Shown one piece after another: positions 16,653 to 25,991 of a DNA stretch of 64,000 bases. The DNA lies in NCBI RefSeq assembly GCF_021290385.1, contig NZ_CP089928.1:2216501-2280500 (forward strand). The letters run 5' to 3'. Source of the stretch: Microbulbifer sp. YPW16 (lineage in GTDB: Bacteria > Pseudomonadota > Gammaproteobacteria > Pseudomonadales > Cellvibrionaceae). A model generated the notes under the pieces. It ran no database searches and was not told the origin of the DNA. It saw only the letters and a program-made list of their open reading frames with translations. The stretch's first letter is position 1. The number at the start of each line of letters is the position of its first letter. A program made the position numbers and the translations under genes.

Positions 16653-18812
16653 ATGCACAGCGATAAGAGAAATAAATGCGTGCTGTTCGGCGCGGCGATG
16701 CTGGCATCGTCCCTGGCCTTCGGGCAGCAATGCCAGAGTCCCACTCCCGTATGGGAAGACAATTTCGACGGTACCGCCCTGGACACCACCAAGTGGGAGC
16801 CGATGATCGGCGACGGCTGCACCTACGGGATCTGCGGCTGGGGCAACAACGAGTTGCAGTATTACCAGGCCGAGAATGCCGTGGTGGAAAACGGCATCCT
16901 GACCATTACCGCACGCAAGGAGCGGGTAAAAAGCAAGGGCTATACCTCCGCGCGCCTGCGTACCGCCAACATGCCCAACGGTGGCGAGTGGACCAACGGC
17001 CGCTTCGAGGCGCGCATCAAGCTGCCGGACGGCGCCGGCATGTGGCCCGCCTTCTGGATGCTGCCCACCGACCCGGACGTGGGCTGGCCCACCAGCGGCG
17101 AGATCGACATCATGGAGTCCACCGGCCAGGCGGACGAGTATGTGTCCGGCACCCTGCACTACGGCCAGCCCTACCCGGACAATTCCTTTACCGGCAACCG
17201 GCTGCTGACCCAGCCCGAGCCCTGGTCGGCCGACTTCCACACCTATGCGCTGGAGTGGGAGCCGAACGAGATGCGCTGGTATGTGGATGACCAGCTGTAC
17301 GCCACCCTCACGCCCCAGGACCTGACGGATTCCTCCTACTGGACCTTCGAGAACTACCAGTACCATTTCCTGCTGAATATGGCCGTGGGCGGCAACCTGG
17401 GCGGCCCGGTGGATGACTCGGCGCTGCCGCAGACCATGCAGGTGGATTACGTGCGTGTGTACGACTACGGCCAGCCGGCCATCACCGGCGACCGCATCGT
17501 GGAGAACGGCTCCACCACCACCTATTCCGTGGCCGGTACCGTGGGCGGCAACCCGGGCTTCAGCTGGAGCCTGCCCGCCGACGCCACGCTGGTCTCCGGT
17601 GCCGGCAGCGACACCATCACCGTGCAGTGGGGCAGCAACGGCGGCGACGTGGCGGTAAGCGTGAGCGACAGCTGCGGCAGCGCCGACCTGAGCCTGCCGG
17701 TGTACGTGGCACCGAAGCTGGTGCAGGAGCAGGTGCTGGATGACTTCGAGGCGAACCGCCAGCTGGCCTACACCACCGCCGACGGCACCTTTGTGCAGGA
17801 CGCGGCCAACCCGGCCCCGGACGCCACCAACGGTTCCGGCACCGTGGCCATGTACACCCGCGATGCCGCGGCGCAGTACGATGTGATCATCGCCGACACC
17901 AACGCCATCCCGGACGCAGACCCGTTCCTGGCCGGCAACAAGGCGTTCTATATGGACGTGTTCACCAGCGCCGCCCCGGGCACGCAGATCCTGGTGCAGC
18001 TGGAGGACAGCTCCACGGCCACCGCCACCAACTACCCCACCGGGCGCCATTCCAAGTACGCCGCCTACGTGGGCGAGGGCAGCGGCTGGCAGCGGCTGAA
18101 GTTCGAGCTGGACGACCGCATCGACGGCGGCACCCCGGCGAACGCGGTGGACAGCCTGGTGATCCTGTTCGACCCCAACACCTTCAATGGCGACACCTAC
18201 TACTGGGACAACTTCGATATCTACGGCCTGGACGGCAGCAGTAACCAGGCACCCGTTGCCAGCGGCAGCGGCAGCTGTGACGGGCTGGGCTGCAGCTTCG
18301 ACGGCAGCGCCAGCGCCGATGCGGACGGCTCCATCATTAGCTACGCCTGGGACTTCGGTGACGGCAACAACGGCAGCGGTGTCGCGCCCTCACATACCTA
18401 TGCCGTGAGCGGTACCTACACCGTCACCCTGACGGTCACCGACGACCAGGGTGCCACCGACCAGGACAGCTTCGATGTCACCGCCAGCGACGGCGCGGCG
18501 GCCACCACCATGTATGTCTCCAGCGTGGTGACCGGCACCCAGTCCGCCGGCCGCGGCCAGAAGTACGCCACCGCCACCGTCACCGTGCTGGACGACCTGG
18601 GCCGCGGCGTGGGTGGCGTGACGGTGACCGGCAACTTCAGCGGCGACATCACCGAGAGCGGCGCAACCGCCACCACCGATGCCAGCGGCATTGCCACGGT
18701 GGTGAGTTCCGGCACCGCCGGCGGCAATGTACAGGTGGGCTTCTGCGTGAGTGACCTGGCCGGCGGCAACCTGAGCCACGACACCGGCGCCAGTGCGGGG
18801 CTGTGCCAGTAA
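16653..18812 (+). CDS. Secreted GH16 endo-beta-1,3-glucanase (laminarinase), multidomain, copy 1
   Basis: The start is set at the ATG at 16653 (GAGGAAAT lies 7 bases before it), giving 719 residues; an upstream in-frame TTG at 16626 has no ribosome site. Order: signal peptide (cleaved near SLAFGQ), GH16 jelly roll to about residue 265 with catalytic GEIDIMEST (E150 nucleophile, D152, E155 acid/base), an Ig-like domain (about 270-355), a beta-sandwich resembling a carbohydrate-binding module (about 365-535, starting VLDDFEANR), a PKD domain (about 540-620, with WDFGDG) and an unrecognised C-terminal domain of about 95 residues containing GNFSGDITESGATATTDASG. It should hydrolyse laminarin outside the cell. 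Single transcription unit ending in a terminator. Tandem paralogue of the gene at 19948 with equal length and conserved domain order. Confidence 0.93.
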   Translation: MHSDKRNKCVLFGAAMLASSLAFGQQCQSPTPVWEDNFDGTALDTTKWEPMIGDGCTYGICGWGNNELQYYQAENAVVENGILTITARKERVKSKGYTSARLRTANMPNGGEWTNGRFEARIKLPDGAGMWPAFWMLPTDPDVGWPTSGEIDIMESTGQADEYVSGTLHYGQPYPDNSFTGNRLLTQPEPWSADFHTYALEWEPNEMRWYVDDQLYATLTPQDLTDSSYWTFENYQYHFLLNMAVGGNLGGPVDDSALPQTMQVDYVRVYDYGQPAITGDRIVENGSTTTYSVAGTVGGNPGFSWSLPADATLVSGAGSDTITVQWGSNGGDVAVSVSDSCGSADLSLPVYVAPKLVQEQVLDDFEANRQLAYTTADGTFVQDAANPAPDATNGSGTVAMYTRDAAAQYDVIIADTNAIPDADPFLAGNKAFYMDVFTSAAPGTQILVQLEDSSTATATNYPTGRHSKYAAYVGEGSGWQRLKFELDDRIDGGTPANAVDSLVILFDPNTFNGDTYYWDNFDIYGLDGSSNQAPVASGSGSCDGLGCSFDGSASADADGSIISYAWDFGDGNNGSGVAPSHTYAVSGTYTVTLTVTDDQGATDQDSFDVTASDGAAATTMYVSSVVTGTQSAGRGQKYATATVTVLDDLGRGVGGVTVTGNFSGDITESGATATTDASGIATVVSSGTAGGNVQVGFCVSDLAGGNLSHDTGASAGLCQ

Positions 18813-18891
18813 CGGCTGGTTGATGGGGGCGGGCCCTGTGTCCGCCCGTGTAAAAAAATAAAATTTGGTACCACAGGATGTGCCTGTGTGG

Positions 18892-18930
18892 GCCCTGTCT
18901 CCGGTGCTGCCGGGGCAGGGCTTTTTTTTT
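18892..18930 (+). terminator. Terminator of GH16 copy 1
   Basis: GCCCTG (18892-18897) pairs with CAGGGC (18916-18921), with an inner CCGG pairing, and is followed by nine T. Confidence 0.8.
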
Positions 18931-18950
18931 GGCTCTGCTCCAGTGGGGTA

Positions 18951-19601
18951 TCGCGGCCATGGGCCGCTCCCGCGGTGTGCGCGCAGTATTGTAGGGGCGG
19001 ATCTTGTATCCGCCCTTTGTGCTTGCGGTTAGCAGGGCGCACACAAGGTGCGCCCCTACGAACAGCCACCAGAGATTAATCCAATTATCGCGGCCAGCGG
19101 CCGCTCCTACGGCGTGTTGCGGTTCTGTAGGGGCGGATCTTGTATCCGCCCTTTGTGCTTGCGGTTAGCAGGGCGCACACAAGGTGCGCCCCTACGAATA
19201 GCCACCAGAGATTAATCCCATTATCGCGGCCAGCGGCCGCTCCTACGGCGTGTTGCGGTTCTGTAGGGGCGGAGCTTGTATCCGCCCTTTGTGCTTGCGG
19301 TTAGCAGGGCGCACACAAGGTGCGCCCCTACGAATAGCCACCAGAGATTAATCCCATTATCGCGGCCAGCGGCCGCTCCTACGGCGTGTTGCGGTTCTGT
19401 AGGGGCGGATCTTGTATCCGCCCTTTGTGCTTGCGGTTAGCAGGGCGCACACAAGGTGCGCCCCTACGAACAGCCACCAGAGATTAATCCAATTATCGCG
19501 GCCAGCGGCCGCTCCTACGACGTGTTGCGGTTCTGTAGGGGCGGATCTTGTATCCGCCTGTTGTGCAATTGAGCCTGATCGCGGCCATGGGCCGCTCCTA
19601 C
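18951..19601. repeat. REP-element cluster containing a 136-base tandem array
   Basis: The motif GTAGGGGCGG begins at 18991, 19127, 19263, 19399 and 19535, an exact 136-base period. Each unit holds three palindromic GTAG-headed elements: type A (GTAGGGGCGGATCTTGTATC then CGCCC), type B in reverse (GGGCGCACACAAGGTGCGCC then CCTAC) and type C in reverse (TCGCGGCCAGCGGCCGCTCC then TAC), joined by constant spacers (CAGCCACCAGAGATTAATCC). Copies differ at only a few positions. A type C copy stands at each end (18951 and 19579). GTAG heads and palindromes are typical of REP sequences mobilised by RAYT transposases; no RAYT gene is in the window. Confidence 0.92.
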
Positions 19602-19947
19602 AGGGGGCTGTTGCCCTGGCGATAAATTTCTATGGAATATTTCTTTAGTGGAACTTTGTTCCTGCGGGATATTTTCCCGTTTTCTGCCCCGCCTTCCCGC
19701 CTGAAGTGCGCTTTATTTCCCGCCGGGCTGGTAATGGGTGAATTTTGTTCGCCAATGCCCCCTGCACCCTTATGGTTCATAACAGTGATGCTGCACCCAA
19801 ATCGGGCCACATCGCCGTGCATTTGACCCGCCCCGACGTTTCGACCCGTGTCTCCACCACTTTTCTTTTTTACCGCTGATAACTTGCTTGGTCGCATGGC
19901 AGCGGTCGTGGGCTGTGCAGATAATAATGACTTCGAGGAAATCGAGA
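19602..19947 (+). promoter_or_regulatory. Leader region of the second GH16 gene with a 5' hairpin
   Basis: No gene seen. ACCGCTG (19872-19878) and CAGCGGT (19900-19906) form a perfect 7-base-pair stem, ending 41 bases before the ATG. The last 14 bases before the ATG (CGAGGAAATCGAG) are nearly identical to those of GH16 copy 1. Confidence 0.35.
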
Positions 19948-22107
19948 ATGTACAGCGACAAGAGAGCGAAGAGCGCCATCTTCGGCGCGGCGATGCTGAG
20001 TTCATCCATCGCCATCGGGCAGCAATGCCAAAATCCCGCCCCCGTTTGGGAAGATAATTTCGACGGTACTGCAGTTGATACCACCAAGTGGGAAGTAATG
20101 CTCGGCGATGGCTGCAGTTACGGTATCTGCGGCTGGGGCAACAACGAATTGCAGTCCTACCAGGCCGAGAATGCCACTGTAGAGAATGGCATCCTGACCA
20201 TCACTGCGCGCAAGGAGCGCGTGAAAGCCAAGAACTACACCTCGGCGCGCCTGCGCACCGCCAATATGCCCAATGGCGGCGAGTGGACCAACGGCCGCTT
20301 CGAGGCGCGCATCAAGCTGCCGAACAGCTCCGGCATGTGGCCGGCGTTCTGGATGTTGCCCACCGACCCGGCCGAAGGCTGGCCGATCAGCGGTGAGATC
20401 GACATCATGGAGGCCACCGGCCAGGCGGACATGTTCGTGTTCGGTACCCTGCACTACGGCGAACCCTACCCGAATAATTCCCACACCGGCAACAAGGTGC
20501 TGAGCCAGCCGGAACCCTGGTCGGCCGACTTCCACACCTACGCGCTGGAGTGGGAACCCAACGAGATGCGCTGGTATGTGGACGACCAGCTGTACGCCAC
20601 ACTCACCCCGGATGATCTCACCGATGCGTCTTACTGGACCTTCGAGAACTACCAGTACCACTTCCTGCTGAATATGGCCGTGGGCGGCAGCCTGGGCGGC
20701 CCGGTAGACGATTCACAGCTGCCGCAGACCATGCAGGTGGATTACGTGCGGGTGTACGACTACGGCCAGCCGAGCGTGGTGGGCGACCGCATCGTGGACA
20801 ACGGCGAGAGCACTACCTATTCCGTGGCCGGCGCCATCGGCAACGGCGCCAGCTACAGCTGGTCTGTCCCGGCCGACGCCACCCTGGTTGCCGGTGCCGG
20901 CACCAACACTGTAACCGTACAGTGGGGCAGTACCGGCGGTGAGCTGGGCGTGAGTGTGACCGACGACTGCGGCAGCCGCAGCCTGTCCCTGCCGGTGCAC
21001 GTATCTCCGCAGATGGCGCAGGAGACGGTGCTCGATGATTTCGAGGCGAACCGCAGCCTGGGCTACACCTACTTCGATGGCACCTTCATCATGGACGCGG
21101 CCAACCCGGCCCCGGACGCCACCAACGGTTCCTCTACCGTGGCGAGCTACACCCGCTCCGCGGCGGCCCTGTACGACGTGATCGCGGCTGATACTTCTGC
21201 GGTTGCGGATGCGGCGCCCCTGCTGGCAGGTACCAAGGCGTTCTATATGGACGTGTTCACCACCGCGGCACCGGGTACCGAGATCCTGGTACAGCTGGAG
21301 GACAGCACCCAGGCCACGCCCGACAACTACCCCACCGGACGCCACTCCAAGTACGCGGCCTACGTGGGCGAGGAAGCGGGCTGGCAGCGGCTGAAGTTCC
21401 AGCTGGCCGACCGCATCGACGGAGCTACGCCGGACAGCGCGGTTAACAGCCTGGTGGTCCTGTTCGACCCGAACAGCCTGAACGGCGACACCTACTATTT
21501 CGATAACTTCGATATCTACGGTGCCGCCACCGGTGCCAACCAGGCTCCCACGGCCAGCGCCAGCCACAGCTGCGACGGCCTGAGCTGCAGCTTCGATGGC
21601 AGCGCCAGCAGCGACAGCGATGGTTCGATTGCCTCGTACCAGTGGGACTTTGGTGATGGCGCAACCGCGTCGACCGCCACCCCATCCCATACCTACGGCG
21701 CGGCGGGCACCTACACCGTGACCCTCACCGTGACCGACGACCAGGGTGCGAGCGACCAGGCCAGCTTTGATGTATCCGTCAGCGACGGCGCGGCGGCCAC
21801 CACCATGTATGTGTCCAGTGTGGTGAACGGCACCGCGTCGGCCGGCAAGGGCCAGAAGTACGCCACCGCGACCGTAACCGTGCTGGACGACCTGGGCCGC
21901 GGCGTGAACGGCGTAATCGTCAGCGGCAACTTCAGCGGCGATATCACCGAGAGCGGCGCGACGGCGACCACCGATGCCAACGGCATGGCCACCGTCACCA
22001 GCTCCGCTACGGCCGGTGGCAATGTGTCCGCCAGCTTCTGTGTCACCGACCTGAGCGGCGGTGGCCTGAGCCACGATACCGGCGCCAGCGCGGGCCTCTG
22101 CCAGTAA
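19948..22107 (+). CDS. Secreted GH16 endo-beta-1,3-glucanase (laminarinase), multidomain, copy 2
   Basis: Start set at the ATG at 19948, preceded by GAGGAAATC at the same spacing as in copy 1; 719 residues, the same length as copy 1. Signal peptide ends near SIAIGQ. The GH16 domain has GEIDIMEAT with E150, D152 and E155 in register with copy 1. The Ig-like, CBM-like (VLDDFEANR), PKD (WDFGDG) and C-terminal domains follow in the same order, so the pair is a whole-gene duplication. Differences concentrate in the substrate-facing loops near residues 158-170 and in the Ig-like domain, suggesting different chain-length or branching preference (inference). It ends in its own terminator, so it is transcribed separately from copy 1. 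Confidence 0.93.
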   Translation: MYSDKRAKSAIFGAAMLSSSIAIGQQCQNPAPVWEDNFDGTAVDTTKWEVMLGDGCSYGICGWGNNELQSYQAENATVENGILTITARKERVKAKNYTSARLRTANMPNGGEWTNGRFEARIKLPNSSGMWPAFWMLPTDPAEGWPISGEIDIMEATGQADMFVFGTLHYGEPYPNNSHTGNKVLSQPEPWSADFHTYALEWEPNEMRWYVDDQLYATLTPDDLTDASYWTFENYQYHFLLNMAVGGSLGGPVDDSQLPQTMQVDYVRVYDYGQPSVVGDRIVDNGESTTYSVAGAIGNGASYSWSVPADATLVAGAGTNTVTVQWGSTGGELGVSVTDDCGSRSLSLPVHVSPQMAQETVLDDFEANRSLGYTYFDGTFIMDAANPAPDATNGSSTVASYTRSAAALYDVIAADTSAVADAAPLLAGTKAFYMDVFTTAAPGTEILVQLEDSTQATPDNYPTGRHSKYAAYVGEEAGWQRLKFQLADRIDGATPDSAVNSLVVLFDPNSLNGDTYYFDNFDIYGAATGANQAPTASASHSCDGLSCSFDGSASSDSDGSIASYQWDFGDGATASTATPSHTYGAAGTYTVTLTVTDDQGASDQASFDVSVSDGAAATTMYVSSVVNGTASAGKGQKYATATVTVLDDLGRGVNGVIVSGNFSGDITESGATATTDANGMATVTSSATAGGNVSASFCVTDLSGGGLSHDTGASAGLCQ

Positions 22108-22179
22108 AAAAAGAATGCGACCGGGTGGGCCCCCAGCCGCCCGGATTGCATCACGAGGTATCCTCTCCTTTGATCATTG

Positions 22180-22217
22180 GGCCCCGTTTCCGGCATTGCC
22201 GGAGCGGGGCCTTTTTT
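22180..22217 (+). terminator. Terminator of GH16 copy 2
   Basis: GGCCCCG pairs with CGGGGCC, with an inner TCCGGC/GCCGGA pairing, followed by TTTTTT. Confidence 0.85.
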
Positions 22218-22249
22218 ATTTCTGGTGCAGGCTCTGGCCCGGTGTGGTA

Positions 22250-22842
22250 TCGCGGCCAGCGGCCGCTCCTACAGGTGTATGAGCGGTTTCGTAGGGGCGG
22301 ATCTTGTATCCGCACGTGGTGCCTGCGGAGTCGTGCCTCAACCGAGATCGATCGCGGCCATGGGCCGCTCCTACGAAGGGGGGAGTGCGGAATACAGTGC
22401 GGGTCCTGTTTTTTGTAGGTGCGGCCCATGGCCGCGAACCAGGCCCGGTAAAAACAGTTTTTGCGGGCGAAATCCCCTCTCCTGTAGGCCCGGTGCCGGC
22501 TGTGGGCAGGGCGCACACGAGGTGCGCCCCTACAACGAGGCGTCGATAAATATTGAGAGGTACGCCGCTGCGTTCCGGGGGGCAATGCCCCGGGCATATT
22601 GCGGCGGAAAAGATTCCGTAGGGGCGAACCTTGTGTTCGCCCGGCTTGGGGATTGCCTCCAGGCTCGGGGGTTGGCCGGGGACAGGGCGCACACAAGGTG
22701 CGCCCCTACGTGGGGTGCCCCGATCGAGCTGGATCGCGGCCATGGGCCGCTCCTACGGGGTGCGCGAGGCTTGTAGGGGCGGATCTTGTATCCGCCCGTT
22801 TGTGCGTGCGGTGAGCTGGGCGCACACAAGGTGCGCCCCTAC
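22250..22842. repeat. Mixed REP-element cluster between convergent glucanase genes
   Basis: At least nine GTAG-headed palindromes fill this stretch in both orientations: type C near 22250, 22352, 22415 (reverse sense) and 22734; type A near 22291 and 22772; type B near 22508, 22684 and 22818; and a variant with GGCGAACCTTGTGTTCGCC near 22620. Unlike the array at 18,991 the spacers differ, so these are separate insertions. Open frames of up to 199 codons here are by-products of the GC-rich repeats and are not genes. Confidence 0.88.
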
Positions 22843-22851
22843 GGGTGCGGG

Positions 22852-23901
22852 TCAGGCTTCCGGTGTCTGTTTACCGGAATTGCTGACGCCGGGATTGAGG
22901 ACAGAGTCGTCGCCGCGGGAGGCGCAGCCCTTGCCGGTCTCCCGGTCGCGGGTGCATTGATAGACGCGCACGTAATCCACTTCCATCTGTTGCGGGAAGG
23001 CGCTTTCGTCGATGCCGGTGTCGTTTTCCTTGCCGGCCCAGTTGCCGCCAACCGCCAGGTTCAGCAGCAGGTGAAACCTGCGGTCGAACGGTGCGTGGGG
23101 GCTGTCGGGTTCGGCGGTGGAGTACCAGCCGTCGCTGGTCTGGGTGGCGTAATGCACGCCGTCCACGTACCAGCGGATCTCGCCCTGCTCCCACTCCAGC
23201 GCGTACTCGTGGAAGCCATCGGCGGGGTTGGCGCCACCCGGCAGGCGATAGACCTCACCACTGTGCACGTTGTCCGGCGCGGGGCCGCCATAGTGCAGGG
23301 TACCGTGCACCCGGTCCTCGCCGCCCACATGCAGGTTGACCGCCTCCATGATGTCGATCTCACCGGAGCTGGCCCACTTGCCGTAGTCCCAGTCGGTGGG
23401 CAGCATCCACACGGCGGGCCAGGTGCCCTGGCCCTGTGGCAGCTTCGCGCGGATCTCGAAGCGGCCGTATTTCCAGTCGCCCTTGCCGGCGCTGCGCAGG
23501 CGGCCCGAGGTGTAGGTGCCGCTGCCGCTGGTATCGCCGGCATCGTAATCCGGGTGATCGTCCATCACCGCCGGGCCCGTGGCATCCTCGCGGATGGCCT
23601 TCAGGTGCAGGTGCCCGTCTGCCACCCAGACGTTGTCCGGGTCGTCCACGTAACATTGCGACTCGTCGTTGCCGCCGCCCCAGCAATTGCGCTCGTAGCT
23701 CCACTTGTCGGTATCGAGTTGTTCACCGTCGAACTCATCGCCCCATACCAGGCAGTAGCCGGATTCCAGCGGCGCGGTGAGGCAGTTGCGGGCCCCGGCG
23801 GTCGCAGTGGCCGGGTCGCCACTGTCACTGCAGGCAGTGATGGCAACGGTGACGGCAGTGAGCGCGGTAAGGGCCAGGGGGCCCTGCCATTGTGTATTCA
23901 C
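22852..23901 (-). CDS. GH16 beta-glucanase lipoprotein
   Basis: A 349-residue protein with a lipoprotein signal (AVTVAITAC, Cys near residue 24), so it is probably anchored in the outer membrane. The GH16 domain fills the mature part, with catalytic GEIDIMEAV and the RLRSAGKGDWKYGRFEIRAK strand typical of laminarinases. It has no accessory domain, unlike the two secreted GH16 enzymes. The first codons overlap the GH3 stop by 4 bases (ATGA), which ties it to the laminarin operon as its last gene. Likely cuts glucan into oligosaccharides at the cell surface or in the periplasm. Confidence 0.92.
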   Translation of the reverse strand: MNTQWQGPLALTALTAVTVAITACSDSGDPATATAGARNCLTAPLESGYCLVWGDEFDGEQLDTDKWSYERNCWGGGNDESQCYVDDPDNVWVADGHLHLKAIREDATGPAVMDDHPDYDAGDTSGSGTYTSGRLRSAGKGDWKYGRFEIRAKLPQGQGTWPAVWMLPTDWDYGKWASSGEIDIMEAVNLHVGGEDRVHGTLHYGGPAPDNVHSGEVYRLPGGANPADGFHEYALEWEQGEIRWYVDGVHYATQTSDGWYSTAEPDSPHAPFDRRFHLLLNLAVGGNWAGKENDTGIDESAFPQQMEVDYVRVYQCTRDRETGKGCASRGDDSVLNPGVSNSGKQTPEA

Positions 23902-25841
23902 TGCTGCTCCCCCGCTGCCCGCTTCTGCTCCTCCCCATTATCTGCTGCATAGGTCAGGCCGTGGCCGAACGGGAACAGCGGGTCGTAGTCTGCGTCGCCC
24001 TTGTTGATCGGGATCTGCTTGAGGCTTTTCGGCCAGGTGACCGGCAGCTTGCCGGTGGGGGCGTAATCGCCGAACAGCACGTCCGCCACGCCGGCGCCCT
24101 CGGAACCGGGCAGCCAGGCGGCCACCAATGCATCCCATGCGGGCAGCTGGTCGGCGACCAGCAGCGGGCGGCCGGAAACCAGTACCACGACCGTGGGGAT
24201 ATCCGCGGCCTGTACTTTCTCCAGTACCGCCAGCTGCTCGTCGCCCAGGGTCAGCGGCTTGCACAGCTCGCACGGGGCCTCGCGGTAGTCACCCATGCCC
24301 TCGGCGTAGGGCTGCTCGCCCACCACCACGATGGCCAGGTCGTGGCCCGCGGCACCTTCACCCTCTGCGCTGAAGGTGACCGGGCCACCGGCGACATCCT
24401 TGATACCCTCGAGGATGGTGGTGCCCTCGGTGATATCACCGGCCTTGCCCTGCCACTCGATGGTCCAGCCACCGGACTGCAGGCCGATATCGTCGGCGTG
24501 GGCACCGGCGACGAATACCTTCTGGCCCCTGGTCAGTGGCAGCAGGTTGCCGTCGTTTTTCAGTACGACTAACGATTCGCGCACCGCCTGGCGGGCCAGG
24601 GCGCGGTGGTCCGGGTGGCCGAGCAGTTCACCGGCCTGCGGGCCATTGGCCAGCGGCGGCAGCGGGTTGTCGAACAGGCCCGCCTGCAGCTTGGTTTTCA
24701 GGATGCGGCTGACGGCATCGTCGATGCGCTCCATCGACACCTCGCCGGCCTCCACCGCGGCGGTGAGGTCGGTAATGAACTGCTGCCATTTCTCCGGCTC
24801 CATCACCATATCCACACCGGCGTTCACCGCACGCACCACGCGCTCGCGGTTGGTGTCTGCGGGGATCTCCTTCAGTGCCTCCCAGTCGGAAATGGTGAAG
24901 CCGTCGAAGCCCAATTCTTCCTTGAGCACGTCGGTCACCAGCTCCTTGTGCTCGTGCATTTTCTTGCCGTTGACGCTGCTGTAGGAAATCATCACGGTGC
25001 CCACGCCGGCGTCGATCGCCGGCAGGTAGGGGGCGATATGCTGCTCGCGCAGCTCCTCGTCGGACACCCGGGTATCGCCGCGGTCCATGGCGTAGTCGGC
25101 ATCACCGGTGCCATAACTGGTGCCGCCGTCACCGACCCAGTGCTTGGCGGTGGCGACAATCTTGTTATTGGCCAGGGTATCGCCGTTCATGGGGCCGCCC
25201 TGCAGGCCGAACACCAGCGGCTCGGCGAACTCTGTCACCAGCTGCGGGTCCTCACTGAAGCACTCGTAACCGCGGCCCCAGCGCTCGTCGCGGGTGACGC
25301 ACAGGGTGGGCGCAAAGGTCCAGCTGACACCGGTGGCGGCCACTTCCCGCGCGGTGGCTTCGCCGATCTTCTGTGCCAGTTCCGGGTTGCGCGTGGCACC
25401 CAGGCCGATGTTGTGCGGGAAAATCGTGGCGCCCACCACGTTGCTGTGGCCGTGCACGGCGTCGGTGCCGTAAATGATGGGGATACCCAGGCGCGTGGAG
25501 GTGGCGGCGTCCTGGTAGTCGCTGATCATCTGCACCCACTCCTCGCGGGTGTTGTCGCCGGGGAAGGAGCCACCGCCGTTGAGGATCGAGCCCAGGTGAT
25601 AGTTTTTCACATCTTCCGGGGTGGCGTGGCGACGCTCGGCCTGGGTCATCTGGCCGATCTTTTCCGCCAGTGTCATACGGCCCACCAGCGCGGCCACGCG
25701 GCTGTCGATATCGCCCGCTGCCGCTTTAGCGGATTCTGTTTCGGCGGGTTTCACTGCATCCGGCTCGGCGGTGCAGCCCCCCAGGGCCAGCAGCAGTGCC
25801 ATTACACAGGCGCCGAATCGGCCAGGATTATTGGCAAACAT
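23898..25841 (-). CDS. GH3 beta-glucosidase lipoprotein, copy 1
   Basis: A 647-residue lipoprotein (LLALGGC, Cys near residue 23). It has the GH3 two-domain form: a TIM-like barrel with VATAKHWVGDGG and the nucleophile aspartate in FTISDW (near residue 318), then the alpha/beta sandwich with VVLKNDGNLLPL and VVVVGEQPYAEG. The expected product is glucose from beta-glucan oligosaccharides. Shorter than the neighbouring GH3 protein because it lacks the C-terminal beta-sandwich. Separated from the upstream GH3 gene by 150 bases holding a strong hairpin, and overlaps the GH16 lipoprotein gene by 4 bases. Confidence 0.93.
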   Translation of the reverse strand: MFANNPGRFGACVMALLLALGGCTAEPDAVKPAETESAKAAAGDIDSRVAALVGRMTLAEKIGQMTQAERRHATPEDVKNYHLGSILNGGGSFPGDNTREEWVQMISDYQDAATSTRLGIPIIYGTDAVHGHSNVVGATIFPHNIGLGATRNPELAQKIGEATAREVAATGVSWTFAPTLCVTRDERWGRGYECFSEDPQLVTEFAEPLVFGLQGGPMNGDTLANNKIVATAKHWVGDGGTSYGTGDADYAMDRGDTRVSDEELREQHIAPYLPAIDAGVGTVMISYSSVNGKKMHEHKELVTDVLKEELGFDGFTISDWEALKEIPADTNRERVVRAVNAGVDMVMEPEKWQQFITDLTAAVEAGEVSMERIDDAVSRILKTKLQAGLFDNPLPPLANGPQAGELLGHPDHRALARQAVRESLVVLKNDGNLLPLTRGQKVFVAGAHADDIGLQSGGWTIEWQGKAGDITEGTTILEGIKDVAGGPVTFSAEGEGAAGHDLAIVVVGEQPYAEGMGDYREAPCELCKPLTLGDEQLAVLEKVQAADIPTVVVLVSGRPLLVADQLPAWDALVAAWLPGSEGAGVADVLFGDYAPTGKLPVTWPKSLKQIPINKGDADYDPLFPFGHGLTYAADNGEEQKRAAGEQQ

Positions 25842-25924
25842 TTTCTCTCCTCCACTGGTCGGCCAGTCCGGGCTGCAACACTGCCGCTACCCGGCTGGCG
25901 ATTATTTTTCGTAGTGTAAATCAC

Positions 25925-25950
25925 AATGCCCGGGCGAGTGCCCGGGCATT
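25925..25950 (-). terminator. Strong hairpin between the two GH3 genes
   Basis: AATGCCCGGGC and GCCCGGGCATT form an 11-base-pair perfect stem with a 4-base loop. On the minus strand it is followed by GTGATTTAC, not a good T run, so it may act as an attenuator or mRNA 3'-end stabiliser inside the operon and not as a full terminator. Confidence 0.5.
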
Positions 25951-25991
25951 GCGTTGTGCCAGTCGGTGCTGGCGGTAAAGAGCAACGGTTA

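Noticed and set aside
18951-19601. Regularly spaced palindromic repeats, considered as a CRISPR array
   Set aside because: The 136-base period with near-identical spacers and GTAG-headed palindromes fits a REP tandem array; there are no variable spacers and no cas genes.
22177-22776. Overlapping open frames of 175-199 codons between the glucanase genes
   Set aside because: They are made of REP palindromes (repeated GRSY, GAHLVCAL type peptides) and have no ribosome sites.
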